NCBI RefSeq assembly: GCF_001039355.2
Contig: NW_019775539.1
Coordinates: forward strand, 247,967 to 270,765
Direction: 5' to 3'
Source: Lingula anatina
Taxonomy: Eukaryota; Brachiopoda; Lingulata; Lingulida; Lingulidae
Length of the DNA stretch: 22,799 nt
Both the position numbers and the translations under genes were made by a program. The notes beneath the pieces were generated by a model, which was not told where the DNA came from, did no database searches, and worked only from the letters and a program-made list of their open reading frames with translations. Below, piece after piece: positions 8,011-17,752 of the stretch; positions within the stretch are counted from its first letter, which is position 1; the number at the start of each line of letters is the position of its first letter.

Positions 8011-8144
8011 GCATTTTTCTTGGTCCTTCTTACACACAATAGACGATAAATGTTTTTATTGTTAAATTGGCTGCGGAATGTTATCATTGCAAAAATACAT
8101 AGTCAAGATAGTCTTGCCTTCCCAAAATTAAATTGATGAGTAGA
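7308..8144 (+). repeat. Duplicated BCAP31 3' segment (partner of 1-850)
   Basis: It aligns along its whole length to 1-850 with scattered differences. Similarity ends at about 8144, beyond the polyadenylation signal, so the duplicated block includes the gene end and about 130 bp of downstream flank. Confidence 0.9.
7991..7996 (+). promoter_or_regulatory. BCAP31: Likely BCAP31 polyadenylation signal AATAAA
   Basis: AATAAA is followed within about 20 nt by a T-rich stretch (CATTTTTCTTGG). It is conserved in the upstream copy at 702-707. Cleavage is expected near 8010. Confidence 0.6.
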
Positions 8145-8833
8145 ACAACACAATAGTTATTTACCACTATGTGCACAACAAGTAACCTTGAAGAATTAAA
8201 TAGCGTGGCACCTGCGTGTGTGCTTCAGTAATAACTGGCAAAAGTCACACTCACAGAGACGTATATTGCTGTAGCAGAACTGTTAATCTCAACTAACACA
8301 ATGAGGGGTTTGTTGCTAGGATGCACAGTTGTTTTAATCATCTCTAACACAGCGCTGAGTATAGAGTCACTACCCGACCAAACGTATGTAATGTGTGACA
8401 TTTACCTGATCGTTGTGCAGTGTACCTAGAACAGTACACCAACCCATAGCGTGTATAAAGAAAGGAATTATGTGATTGTTTATATATGACTTTTGTGTGA
8501 TATGACGAAGATATGCCATGTTAAAAAGACTTATCTTAACATTTTGCTTCACGTGCTGTAAAATATCACATACACTCACGTACCCATACATACAACAACA
8601 GCAACGACAACAACAAAAATAATATTGAACCGAAAAAAATGACAAAAAACGGCGTTTTTATTGAATAAATGGTTGGAGGCATGTTGACAGTTGGTGGCAA
8701 GGAACAGTGTCGAAAACGCAGTCAAAAGCCGCAGTCAAAAGTGACTTTTTAGCTATGAAGTATTCGCTCTCTGTATATTTAAACTTCTACACCTGCAAGT
8801 AAGTTTAAGAAATATTCTTGAAAATACAGCACA

Positions 8834-8869
8834 CCCCCTACCCCTACCCCTACCCCCACCCCCACCCCC
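8834..8869 (-). repeat. Telomere-like C-rich repeat, G-quadruplex-prone on the minus strand
   Basis: Six C runs of 4-5 are separated by TA or A: CCCCTA units followed by CCCCCA units. The complementary strand reads GGGGGTGGGGG...TAGGGG, which satisfies a G4 pattern with very short loops. It resembles a degenerate telomeric repeat but is short and interstitial. Confidence 0.8.
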
Positions 8870-10135
8870 AAGGCTATCTTGTAGATGTCGGGGTTTTCAC
8901 TCTATACCTAAACTATTGGCCAGACTACCTCGCCTATCCCTCTGATATCCCGAGGGAAGGGCAACAACCCGAGGGAAGGGCTATAACCCAAGAGGGGGGG
9001 GGGAAATGAGATCCACATTTTCTATCAAGTATCATAGAAAAACGACAGTATACCATATCTGAAGATGTGAATGTCTTCGCCCGAAAATTGGGAAAATGTA
9101 TCGGAAAAAAAGTAAAGCAAAAATTGGTTGTTTCTTTCAGAAAGTAATAAGGTTTTAGTAACACACCAAGTAGGTGCTCAAGTTGAATAATTTTACAGGG
9201 CTACAATAGATAACATTTTAACATTTAGGATAATTACTTGGTTTGGTGGTGTAACTGAGGAGAATAAAGAGAACCTGGATAGTATGATCAAGACTGGCTG
9301 TGAGATTTGATAGTAGTGTTGTTGAGAGAATGAAGAAGAGAAAGGAGAACACAATGACAGACTTTTATCATCCATCTTCAGATTCAATTTTTACCAAGCA
9401 ACAAGAGACTTAACATTTAAAGACAATAAAAGATTTTAAAGAGTTTTTACCATTTAGTTATTGATCGTTTTAACTCCTTTTTAACTTGTCTTTTAAATAT
9501 ATCACTCAATTAATGGTTTTATTTTCCCAATTTAAACTTTAATGGTATCAATATTATATTTCATTTTAAGAGCTCCGACGGAAACCAAGTTTAAATGTAT
9601 ATGTTAAATATACTAGCTGCTGGAGAAGACGTTATTAAAAGAAAATAAACCGGTTAGTCTGTTTTTCATTCTTCTTTCTTTTTAAGACTTCTACTATAGA
9701 CACAAATGTATAATTCAGATTTGCTTAGATATCGTGTACCTTATCAATATAGATCAGCGAGATCAACCGTTAACAGGACATTGGACATAAAACTTACGTA
9801 GAAAGATAAGGAGATGACTGGTGTAAAGATTGATAGCCTATGGTGTACATGGTACAGGGCTCGTTAGACGTTTTAGATTACCACATTATCTGCATGTATC
9901 CCGCTGAACATTTATAAGACGCACCGAATGCTAACTAGGATTTTTCTTTAGAGGTACGTCTACCTGTAGAACAGCTTCAAGTATTACCATGCGGCAAGGA
10001 TTGAAAGCTTTTACTTTTCTTGTTTTTGTCAAATATCGATATTCCAAGGCCCGTGGCCCTAATGATTAAAACATTGAGGAAGGATTTTTCGGGGGAAAGT
10101 CGTTTTGTCGATTGAATCAAACACCCACAATAGCC

Positions 10136-10161
10136 TCTCTCTCTCTCTCTCTCTCTCTCTC
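10136..10161. repeat. (CT)n microsatellite
   Basis: A pure CT dinucleotide run of about 13 units. Confidence 0.9.
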
Positions 10162-10941
10162 GAAGTTGGTGATGCTTGCTGTCAGGAGTCAGTGCATGTT
10201 CAATCACTGGTCGGCAAGTAAGGTCAATGGGTTACAGAGAGGGATTGCGTCTGCTTTTTAGATTTAATGATAAAAAGTTATTTTAACCATAAGAATACGA
10301 CTCAACACATGGCATGAACGCAGAAGCCTACATATTCACAAAAGAAAAAGAAATATGAAATCGTTTTTCAGTGGGCCTATGTCAAGAGCTTAAACAAAAT
10401 CGGATGACAGTTAAAGTTACATTTCTTATCTCTAGCCTTGATCAGCCACTGTCAAACCGCGCAGTGTTTGGAACCAGATATATCTTTTGCAACAAATTAT
10501 TGCGTAAATGATACGTTTTCGGGAAGATATGCATTCCGTGCCATTTTGAATTATGGATATAATTCCCAGCTACAAGCTCAAAGCTGCTAGGAAAGTTATG
10601 TCTAGTGTAGGTCCATGTCGGTGCTCTCATAAAGCTTCTTCTCACATCTCTAGTTCATGCAATCCAAAGGCACATTGTATCAAAATGTAGTAAGCTAACA
10701 GCAAAGAATAATATCTTAATTATGCCACGTGCATCCTACATCAACTACAATTTATTGAGAATGTTGCTCCATGGCAAAAAATAGTGAGAGATCGTCCCTG
10801 GCGAATTAAAAAGAACAGAAAAGGCCTTTGGTAAAGACATTTATTTTTGTCATGTTGAATGAAACAAATTAAAATTGGCAAAGTTAATGAGAAAAGTAGG
10901 CCTTGGTCTATCGACATTAACATGTGTGAATATATATGAAT

Positions 10942-10957
10942 GGGGGGGGGGGGGGGG
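10942..10957. repeat. Poly-G run of 16 bases
   Basis: A pure G homopolymer flanked by AT-rich sequence. It is likely unstable and hard to sequence. Confidence 0.9.
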
Positions 10958-11031
10958 CTACGTTTTCATGACAAGGCCTATAAGAGGATTCTCAAAGAGC
11001 TCAAAGAGACACGCTTTAGGGCCCATTAAGA

Positions 11032-11045
11032 GATCATGCATGATC
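11032..11045. repeat. 14-bp perfect palindrome GATCATGCATGATC, first copy
   Basis: The same palindrome recurs at 11221-11234. The 5' flanks are similar (CCCATTAAGA and CCTATTGAAA), so the two are copies of a longer, diverged repeat about 189 bp apart. Confidence 0.8.
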
Positions 11046-11137
11046 ATACGGTCGACTTTGTAATTTTCGGTCTAATCTAACAATTTATTAATAATAGTAA
11101 ACGTTTTAATCTACGGGGCTTCTGTACATGGATTCTC

Positions 11138-11200
11138 AATAAATAAAATAAAATAAAATAAAATAAAATAAAATAAAATAAAATAAAATAAAATAAAATA
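11138..11200. repeat. (AAAAT)n microsatellite, possibly a retroposon tail
   Basis: About 12 units of AAAAT follow CTCAATAAATA. Short A-rich tandem tails like this are typical of the 3' ends of some non-LTR retroposons, but no element body was recognised upstream. Confidence 0.9.
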
Positions 11201-11220
11201 GGCGTTTTGGCCTATTGAAA

Positions 11221-11234
11221 GATCATGCATGATC
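11221..11234. repeat. 14-bp perfect palindrome GATCATGCATGATC, second copy
   Basis: Identical to the palindrome at 11032-11045, directly after the AAAAT tract and an AGGCCT-like word (TTTTGGCCTATTG). Confidence 0.8.
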
Positions 11235-12204
11235 ATATGTCCAGATTAGTAGGCCTATTAAGTTTCGATATTAGGCCTACAATATTTCTTTTATCATATT
11301 ATTTTAGGCCTATTAGCTAGTAGGCCTAACTATTTTAATCTTGTATGGGACTATCTAGACCTATTCAGAATCGGGCTTAACTTTTTTTAATGGGGTTATT
11401 TTATTGTGGTTGAAGTTAGATCTACAGTTCTACACCACACATGGATCCAAGGATAGGGGGAAGACACTGCAAGTGGGGCCTACGTTAGTTCAAGAAGTTG
11501 TAAAGAGACTTCTTGGTTATTTCTTTGTCAAGGAGACCGTCTTTAATGAGTCTAATCTCTGGCTGACTGCATGCCTGCAGTAGGCTATACTGGGGTAGGT
11601 CTAATTAAATCATTAAGGCATAACCGATAATCATATAGGCCTATATAGGTCCCTTATGTCCTGATCTTTGACTGAATGTTACACTGGGCGAATTTTTTCT
11701 TATTAAGTAGCCCCTAAATTTATTTCTTGTATGCCTGATTTAAAACTTTTAAAAACCGGTCTTCATGTAGGCCTATTTGCCTCATACCGGCCTTATGGCA
11801 TTGGTTTGGGTTAATAATTTAATCGTGACGCGTATTAAATATGAAAATCTAGCATTGATGTCTAAATGCACAGATTTAACACTATAAAACAAGCTAGCAT
11901 TCAAGCATAGTTATGTCAGTGTTATGGGCATATGTACGCAACAAAGTCCTATCGATTGATGAAACAATCTCAGTAAACTAGACACCTGCCATTTCCAAGT
12001 ATTATCAACTGGAATATTTGCAAGCTGCTCCTTAGACAAATGCGCTGATTGCAAATCTGTTGTCAACGAAAAACACGCATATACTTAACAGTAATGGTTA
12101 AAATACTGCTTTGAAATGCAGACATATGGAACTTATAAAATAAAATGTCACCGAGATTTTAATTTCCGAATCGGTCATTGTGCCACAGGCTACAATGCTT
12201 CTTA

Positions 12205-12217
12205 GTTACCTAGCAAC
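12205..12217 (+). promoter_or_regulatory. RFX X-box GTTACCTAGCAAC upstream of the PKA RII gene
   Basis: The sequence fits the X-box consensus GTNRCC-N(0-3)-RGYAAC at every constrained position with a 1-bp spacer. X-boxes bind RFX transcription factors and mark many ciliary genes in animals. It lies about 130 bp before the first 5'UTR splice donor and about 405 bp before the start codon, a typical promoter distance. Binding is inferred. Confidence 0.65.
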
Positions 12218-12327
12218 ACCTGACACTTATCAATCTTCCGCAAGCACTATTTAACGATCCTGAATAGGTGTCGCAAGAATGTGCCCAAGCGGCACTTCTA
12301 TTTATTCAGAGTCCCTTATATTCATTA

Positions 12328-12336
12328 TCAAGGTCA
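12328..12336 (+). promoter_or_regulatory. Extended nuclear-receptor half-site TCAAGGTCA
   Basis: TCAAGGTCA is the consensus for monomer-binding nuclear receptors of the ERR and NR5A type, and is followed by CTTTGCAAAGG. It lies just before the first candidate 5'UTR donor. A single 9-mer can occur by chance. Confidence 0.3.
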
Positions 12337-12346
12337 CTTTGCAAAG

Positions 12347-12352
12347 GTAAGT
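12347..12352 (+). promoter_or_regulatory. Strong 5' splice donor of a possible 5'UTR exon
   Basis: GCAAAG/GTAAGT is a near-perfect donor before the first coding exon of the RII gene. It would pair with the acceptor at 12588-12589. The region upstream has no long open frame, so the exon would be non-coding. Confidence 0.5.
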
Positions 12353-12425
12353 TCATGAACTGCATAAAACCGTATTGAAGCGTCGATGTTCTTTTGTTGC
12401 GGATTAATTTGCTTGAGGGGCTTCG

Positions 12426-12433
12426 TGACGTCA
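12426..12433. promoter_or_regulatory. Full palindromic cAMP-response element TGACGTCA
   Basis: TGACGTCA is the full CRE bound by CREB/ATF dimers. It lies 189 bp before the RII start codon and about 44 bp before a strong donor. In this AT-rich, CpG-poor background a perfect CpG-containing CRE at the 5' end of a cAMP-effector gene is unlikely to be incidental, although binding is inferred. Confidence 0.6.
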
Positions 12434-12476
12434 TTTGGCCTGTATCATGACTTGAAGTGAATGTCAACAGCAAGAG

Positions 12477-12482
12477 GTAAGT
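12477..12482 (+). promoter_or_regulatory. Second strong 5' splice donor of a possible 5'UTR exon
   Basis: CAAGAG/GTAAGT is a near-perfect donor 130 bp after the first one. With the acceptor at 12588-12589 (TTTACTTTTCCAG) it would define a 113-nt intron. The two donors suggest alternative 5'UTR ends or alternative start sites. Confidence 0.5.
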
Positions 12483-12601
12483 AACAGGTCGATGTACAAC
12501 TCTCCCGAATGTGCAACCATGATTTGAATTAATGACTTAACGAAAAAGTTGAATGAGTTGATGAAGACAGTGAAGATTTACTTTTCCAGTGAATAATCTG
12601 C

Positions 12602-12625
12602 ATGGTGGACAGTGTCACAGCATGA
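12602..12625 (+). CDS. Seven-codon uORF overlapping the RII start codon
   Basis: ATG GTG GAC AGT GTC ACA GCA TGA encodes MVDSVTA. Its stop overlaps the main start codon at 12622-12624 as ATGA. Its start has a weak -3 base (T) but G at +4. It lies in the same exon as the main start, so every transcript using that exon from the acceptor at 12589 carries it. Confidence 0.5.
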   Translation: MVDSVTA

Positions 12626-12853
12626 GTTTGGAAGTAATTGTTCCGTCTGGGTTGACAGACTTGCTTACGCCGTTCGTAGTGGCTGTCCTGCGAGATGGAC
12701 CGGACGATTTGGTGGATTTTGCTGCAAATTACTTCAATGAACTCCGAGAAAAGAGGCAGGGAACGCTACCAGGAATGGGAAGGGGAGTTCGTTTTGTCCC
12801 TGGTTCCGACGATGAAGCCATGCAAACGGACTCTGACGATGAACCAATGCCAG
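12622..12853 (+). CDS. PRKAR2: PKA type II regulatory subunit, first coding exon (D/D domain)
   Basis: This is the N-terminal part of the regulatory subunit of cAMP-dependent protein kinase II, which inhibits the catalytic subunit until cAMP binds and is anchored by AKAPs. It encodes 77 residues and ends CCAG/GTGAGA in phase 1. Residues 1-45 form the dimerization/docking helix pair: VPSGLTDLL (7-15), then VVAVLRDGPDDLVDFAANYF (19-38), then NELREK (39-44), matching the RII pattern IPPGLTELL..EVLR..PPDLVEFA.EYF..LRE. The AKAP-contacting isoleucines of vertebrate RII are valines here (V5, V7). Two acidic CK2-type sites follow (SDDE at 62-65 and 71-74). The ATG at 12622 has A at -3 and gives the family's usual N terminus. 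The RRxS inhibitor site and cAMP-binding domains must lie in exons beyond the window. The gene is single-copy type II in many invertebrates, so alpha or beta is not assigned. Confidence 0.92.
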
Positions 12854-14127
12854 GTGAGAGTGAACGCAAATCTGTTGTCAGCACTCATTTGTTGTACAAG
12901 TGATATAAACCGCAATAAGTCGTTAGGAACACCAGTAATTATATCGCTGTACAAAGGTAATTGGTTCGAAGTTTTGTTGAAAGGTGTATAAGTCTCCAAT
13001 TTGACATTTTGCCCCAGGTTACATCGCCCAGCCAACCAAAGGCTGATAACTTACTTGATAAAGAAAAAAATCCCTTCTCTCAGTGAAAACCAGATTTCAG
13101 CACAGGTGGAGGAGAACATGTGGTTCAGTACTTTGTGTAAATATTGTGCCAGTCTTGTAACATCCCACAGAATTTTCTCCTCAAATAATTGCAAACAGCT
13201 CTAGGGTAAACAAGACAGCATCTTCAAATAATTGATGTAATAATGTACTCCCCCATGAATTACTTCTCGCTTTGAACAGTTATAGACTAACGAATACTGA
13301 ATACAATAACACAATATGTGCTTGTTTTTTTCAAAAAAGATTAAGAATATAAGCATGTCATTATAAAAAGGGATGCATAGTGTAATTACTTTATTCCATC
13401 TTCTATTTATAAATAAAAAATAACATAAAGCCTGTCATATAGAAAAGAAAGACCTCATAAACCCTTGAAAGCTCATGATTTCGATTAGCATTTCTTTCAT
13501 TTTGTTTGGATTATATGAAATGCCAATTCTCTCAATCTTTTAATCTGTCAGTTTTCAGATGTTGATGTTTCATCTTGATCAGCTCAGTTGGAAGGTCTTG
13601 TTCAGTATCAAAATAAAAGAATTGGCATAAAGTTGGTCGAGAAAAGATTAATCGGTATAGAAATGGGATCTTGATATTCTTAAACTGCATCTTCTAGTTA
13701 TTGATCATGTTCTAATGGGATTGTTTTCATTTTACTGATTAAGTTGGGAATTTCATGTTTCTAGATTAGCTGTATACAGTTGTATTGAACAGATGGGCAT
13801 CCTTGATTGGATTTGAATTGTTATTATCCATGCTATGGGAAGTAGTTCACTTCATACCATTGGATGCAGGAGTCATTTAAACTTGGTGTTTTGGTAGTAT
13901 ACTGATAGCTGGAATTCATAGTATTTTTAATAATTAAGTCTCTAGTACAGGACGTAAGGAATTCATGTGTGAAAAGAGCCTAGGATTTTGGCTGTAGGTA
14001 ATAGAACATCAAATATTGAACAGACCAAATTGAAGATTGGCCTGCTGCTGGTAGAGAATAGATTTTTCTTAAGACACAAGTTAGTTCCTTGCTTTGTACT
14101 TAGCTATAAAGCTAGCTTAAGGTGGAC
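12854..14127 (+). other. Start of RII intron 1
   Basis: AT-rich sequence without a recognisable exon. The open frames at 12695-12991, 12766-13035 and 13001-13204 are shadows of exon 1 or chance frames. Confidence 0.6.
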
Positions 14128-14203
14128 ATGACGGAGGTTTGTGATGTGGCAGATGGGTGTGTCAAGCAGCGAGAGAGACGGGGGGCTGTCGATTCCGCAG
14201 TAG
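14128..14203 (+). CDS. Candidate alternative first exon of the RII gene
   Basis: A GC-rich (about 59%) island in AT-rich intron encodes MTEVCDVADGCVKQRERRGA, then VDSAV, and stops at a good donor (TAG/GTAAGA). The donor phase (1) equals that of the first coding exon, so both could splice to the same downstream exon. A pyrimidine-rich acceptor (TTCCTTGCTTTGTACTTAG at 14085-14103) lies upstream, so it could also be a spliced 5' exon. Entered from exon 1 in phase 1, the segment 14104-14203 would meet TAA quickly, so use as an in-frame cassette is unlikely. The resulting isoform would lack the D/D domain. There is no family match, so this is an inference. Confidence 0.35.
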
Positions 14204-17200
14204 GTAAGATGCTGTACTCTGGACAGAGTCAAATGTCAGCTTTATACATTTCTAAAGCATGGTTGTAAGTACTCTAAATATGAAATATTGACTTCTGCAG
14301 GCTACCCATGTTCGAATTATATTCCTGATCATTTGTCACAGTATGTTTATCTCAGAAACTGGCATACTGTTTAATTGTTTTTCCTGGTGCCATAGCAATG
14401 CAGAAAATATACTTTGGGAAATAATTTGAATCACATAGGCAACATGATATGCCTTTCTTTCATGTTTTTTAATTGAGATATACAGACTCGCATTTCTATG
14501 CTGCCTAAGGCATTAGGTGTCATTAGATTGTATGCCAGCATTTACAACTGTTTAAGGGATATTCCGTCCATTAACACCTGTGATAGTTTCCCCAGATGTA
14601 GACATTTGATCTTGATTACATTTGAGACGTAGGTTTAAAAGAATTGGATGATTTTAGTTGCTATTTTGTTACTATAGGCTAATTATAGGTACACCCAAGA
14701 GGACACGGGGTGGTATATTAAGGTTAAGTAGCCATAGTGTTCAGATCAATCAACCGTTTCCTGCAGTTTCACTGTCAATAGTTCATCATTTTCCACCATT
14801 TTCATCTTGTCAGTAGAAATTTGTACAGCGTTTAGAAAGATCAATCTTCTCCTTCAATACTCTCTGCTGTGTTGTTTACATATCTGTCTGTCTTGCCATA
14901 TAAATAAACCTGTACTGGTGAGATAAAGCCAATGGTTTGTTTTATAATCAGAGATCACCTGTACATTTTACATCCGTCTAAGTGCAGTTGGTGTGCCTGG
15001 TAGAAATGGATTTTTAAATAAAGCAAGTTCTGACAGCTAAATCCTAACCACCAGAGGTTTAATTAAAGCACATAAAAAGGGACCACTCTTTTGGACTTAC
15101 AACAGTACGAGTTTTATGGTTGTGTTCTCGAGATATAAAAATAACACAGCCTATTTCCTACAGGTTTTTGCTTTATTTCTACTCTCTGTAAAATTCTGTA
15201 ATATGTCAGCAAAATGTCTATAATCCATTATTTTACAGTTGAAATGTGAATGTGTTGTCTTAACTGAAATCATATACGGTTCCTTAACATTTTATCTTAG
15301 AGTGGTTTCAAATTTAAACAAAACATGTAGTGAAGTTTAAATCCTTTTAGCATTGTAAGATACTAAAGGCATTGAATGATTGTTAATGAATTACAAAAAA
15401 AAAAAAATGGTTTTTTGAAACCTTAAACTCATCATACTAGCAAATGTATGATTTGTATGATGGACCCAGGATTTAATAATAAATATTGCTGCCCCAGACC
15501 TTTAATTTATATTCTGAAAAATGAAAATGTTGGTGTTTAGTGAGGTGTGAGGTGATGATTATGGCATGCATGTATGCTATACAAAACAACTTTACTTAAT
15601 ATGTAGTGTTATGTTATGTACTCAGCAGTTTTATAATATATCCCCTGTAAGTGAAGTATTAGATTAAACATCCTCTTAGTTTTGTTGCATATCTCTTATA
15701 ATGCCAGTGAAGAATCTGCAGATATTGAAATACACCTTTTGAAATAATGTTTTATTTATAATCAGGCCCTTTTTTTCAGTATTACCAAAAATATGCTCTC
15801 ATCTCAAATTGATTTCATTGTTAAGTAAAAAATACACCTTATATTTTGTAGCCTATGCAATAGAATTAGAGCAGTTGTACACCAGTCCAAGGCTTGTGGT
15901 AGGGCACTCATAGTTTACATAACTCCATGTCTCTGTGCTTTTATTCCAAATGTTATTTTTACTTAAGTTCCTATCAGTTGCATTTCATATATTTCAAAGG
16001 TTGTTCTCAATTTTGCCTGCATATTGGTTGAGTAAAGCGTATCTTGTCACAAGTTTTGTCTGGTCTAAATAGATAAGATAATGTTACAACAACCTTGAAG
16101 GGCCTGCGTTGATTACACTGGCAGATGAAGTGTATATAAATAGTGATATATAAATGGTGCCAGTTTCAATGAATCATTAATAAATTCAGCATTTCTAGGT
16201 TGTTAGGGACTTGATAGAAATTTTTCATATTGTCTGTGGACAGGTAGTGAACTGTGCCACTGGCTGCATAGTTTAATCTTTTTATTCACTAACTATTGGG
16301 AAAACAATAAAGTGGGCCTGTTAATAATGCATGGAAATTGTTGCCTTTGATGAAGATAATTTTGTAAAGTGGTACAACTGAAGAGCTTTGAGGATGTTTC
16401 TCTTTCAATTTACTAAAAAGTGTATTTAGCAGGAGTACTATGTGTGCAGGGTTTTGTATTCTATTCAGACAGTGAGCTGAAGAGGGCCAAGCAACTTGAT
16501 GGATTTGTAGACTGCCAGGCAATTTCTAACTCAGTGGAAGCTAAATTGTTGTGGATTTTTTAAACACTTCTGATACATGGATAAAAAATCTCTGTTAACT
16601 TTTGTGCATGAAAAGATTACTCCCAAGTCTTGGGAAAACAAAACTCTATTGTTTATCTTTATTTTTCAGTGAGTTGAACGTTGTAGAATATTAGATAATA
16701 AATAGAAAGAAACAGTTAAGATTTTTTGTTTATTTAATAAATGACAAAAATAAGAAAAAAATAAATAAATAAATAAAATCTTGAATATGCTGCCTTTGGT
16801 ATAAGCTGATTTGAAAAATTGTGGAGAACCTAACTCTTCTTTTACATAAATACTTTACATGGCTTTTTGTAATGAGGTGTTATATTTTTTATGTTTGAGA
16901 TGTGAGAAATAATGCAGAAGGCATTTGTAAAGAGAAAATGATACATAAATGATTCAGCATATGCTATTTATGGATGATAATTGTAGTAGACTTTAGTACC
17001 AGGCAAATGATTTGTTTCTTGCAGATCAAAAGCTGCAAAGCCAAACAAAATTACTACTGTTGCAAGTTTTGAATATATGATGTAGGCAATGCCTTATGCT
17101 GCCCCAATTGATTTAATACCATGAAAAGACTACATAGTGAGGGCTGTCTAGTGAGTCTCTGTCGGAGTCTACCAGATAAGTTATATCACTGAGCCAGCTA

Positions 17201-17385
17201 AGTTATGACAACAGAATTCATTTATTTCATGGTTGAGTGTTCACCAATGCAGATTGGTGTGGTGAAATAACAGCCTGTGTCAACAAACAGGTGGGCCAGA
17301 TTGCATGGACACTTGCTAGAAATTATTCTCTGGTCTATTCTTATGTTACAAGTTCTCCTTTGTGGCACCTAGACCTCCCCTGATG

Positions 17386-17388
<3 letters not shown>
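14204..17388 (+). other. RII intron 1, AT-rich, no exon recognised
   Basis: About 3.2 kb without GC-rich open segments bounded by splice sites. It holds short A runs near 15396-15408 and an (AAAT)n tract near 16760-16780. The minus-strand frame at 16289-16522 shows no coding character. Confidence 0.55.

Positions 17389-17479
<91 letters not shown>
17389..17479. repeat. (AT)n microsatellite followed by a T run
   Basis: About 36 AT units (17389-17461) lead straight into 18 T residues. The tract can fold back on itself and is likely to vary in length. Confidence 0.95.
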
Positions 17480-17616
17480 GAATTATTGGGAGAACCATAT
17501 GTTGGTCACATTCACTCCAAATCTAGCCAGTAAGTGCACTCTATCAGAATTCTGAAGAGAGCAGGTTTTTCACCTCATGACTCTGAAAATTTACATGTCA
17601 GATCTAAAACCTGCCC

Positions 17617-17752
17617 TAGAAGTTCTGCTGTTCAAGTGTGCCACACTGGATAGAAGTTCTGCTGTTCAAGTGTGCCACACTGGATAGAAGTTCTGCTGTT
17701 CAAGTGTGCCACACTGGATAGAAGTTCTGCTGTGCAAGTGTGCCACACTGGA
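17617..17752. repeat. 34-bp minisatellite, 4 units
   Basis: The unit begins TAGAAGTTCTGCTGTTCAAG and ends CCACACTGGA. The first three units are identical and the fourth has one change (GTTC to GTGC), so expansion is recent. Confidence 0.95.

Larger units (their letters stand above)
8011..12200. other. Intergenic region between BCAP31 and the PKA RII gene
   Basis: No coding exon or RNA gene was recognised in about 4.2 kb. It holds a C-rich G4-prone tract (8834-8869), a short CCCGAGGGAAGGGC repeat (8949-8981), homopolymer G runs (8994-9003 and 10942-10957), a CT tract (10136-10161), an AAAAT tract (11138-11200), an AGGCCT-rich zone (10,900-11,780) and a duplicated palindrome (11032 and 11221). 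Confidence 0.6.

Noticed and set aside
8370-10923. Several minus-strand open frames of 60-90 codons in the intergenic region
   Set aside because: Low-complexity or AT-rich chance frames, for example one reading through the CT tract as RERERE. None has family motifs or splice context.
12589-12621. N-terminal extension of the RII frame from GTG at 12589
   Set aside because: GTG is not a normal start in animals. It overlaps a splice acceptor, and the ATG at 12622 gives the expected RII N terminus.
12854-12903. Continuation of the RII frame past 12853
   Set aside because: CCAG/GTGAGA is a good donor and the sequence after it loses similarity to RII, so this is intron read-through.
12695-13035. 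Open frames overlapping RII exon 1 in other frames
   Set aside because: Shadows of the real exon; they show no family similarity.
17389-17479. AT tract considered as an origin or promoter-like element
   Set aside because: A plain dinucleotide microsatellite plus T run, with no other signal.
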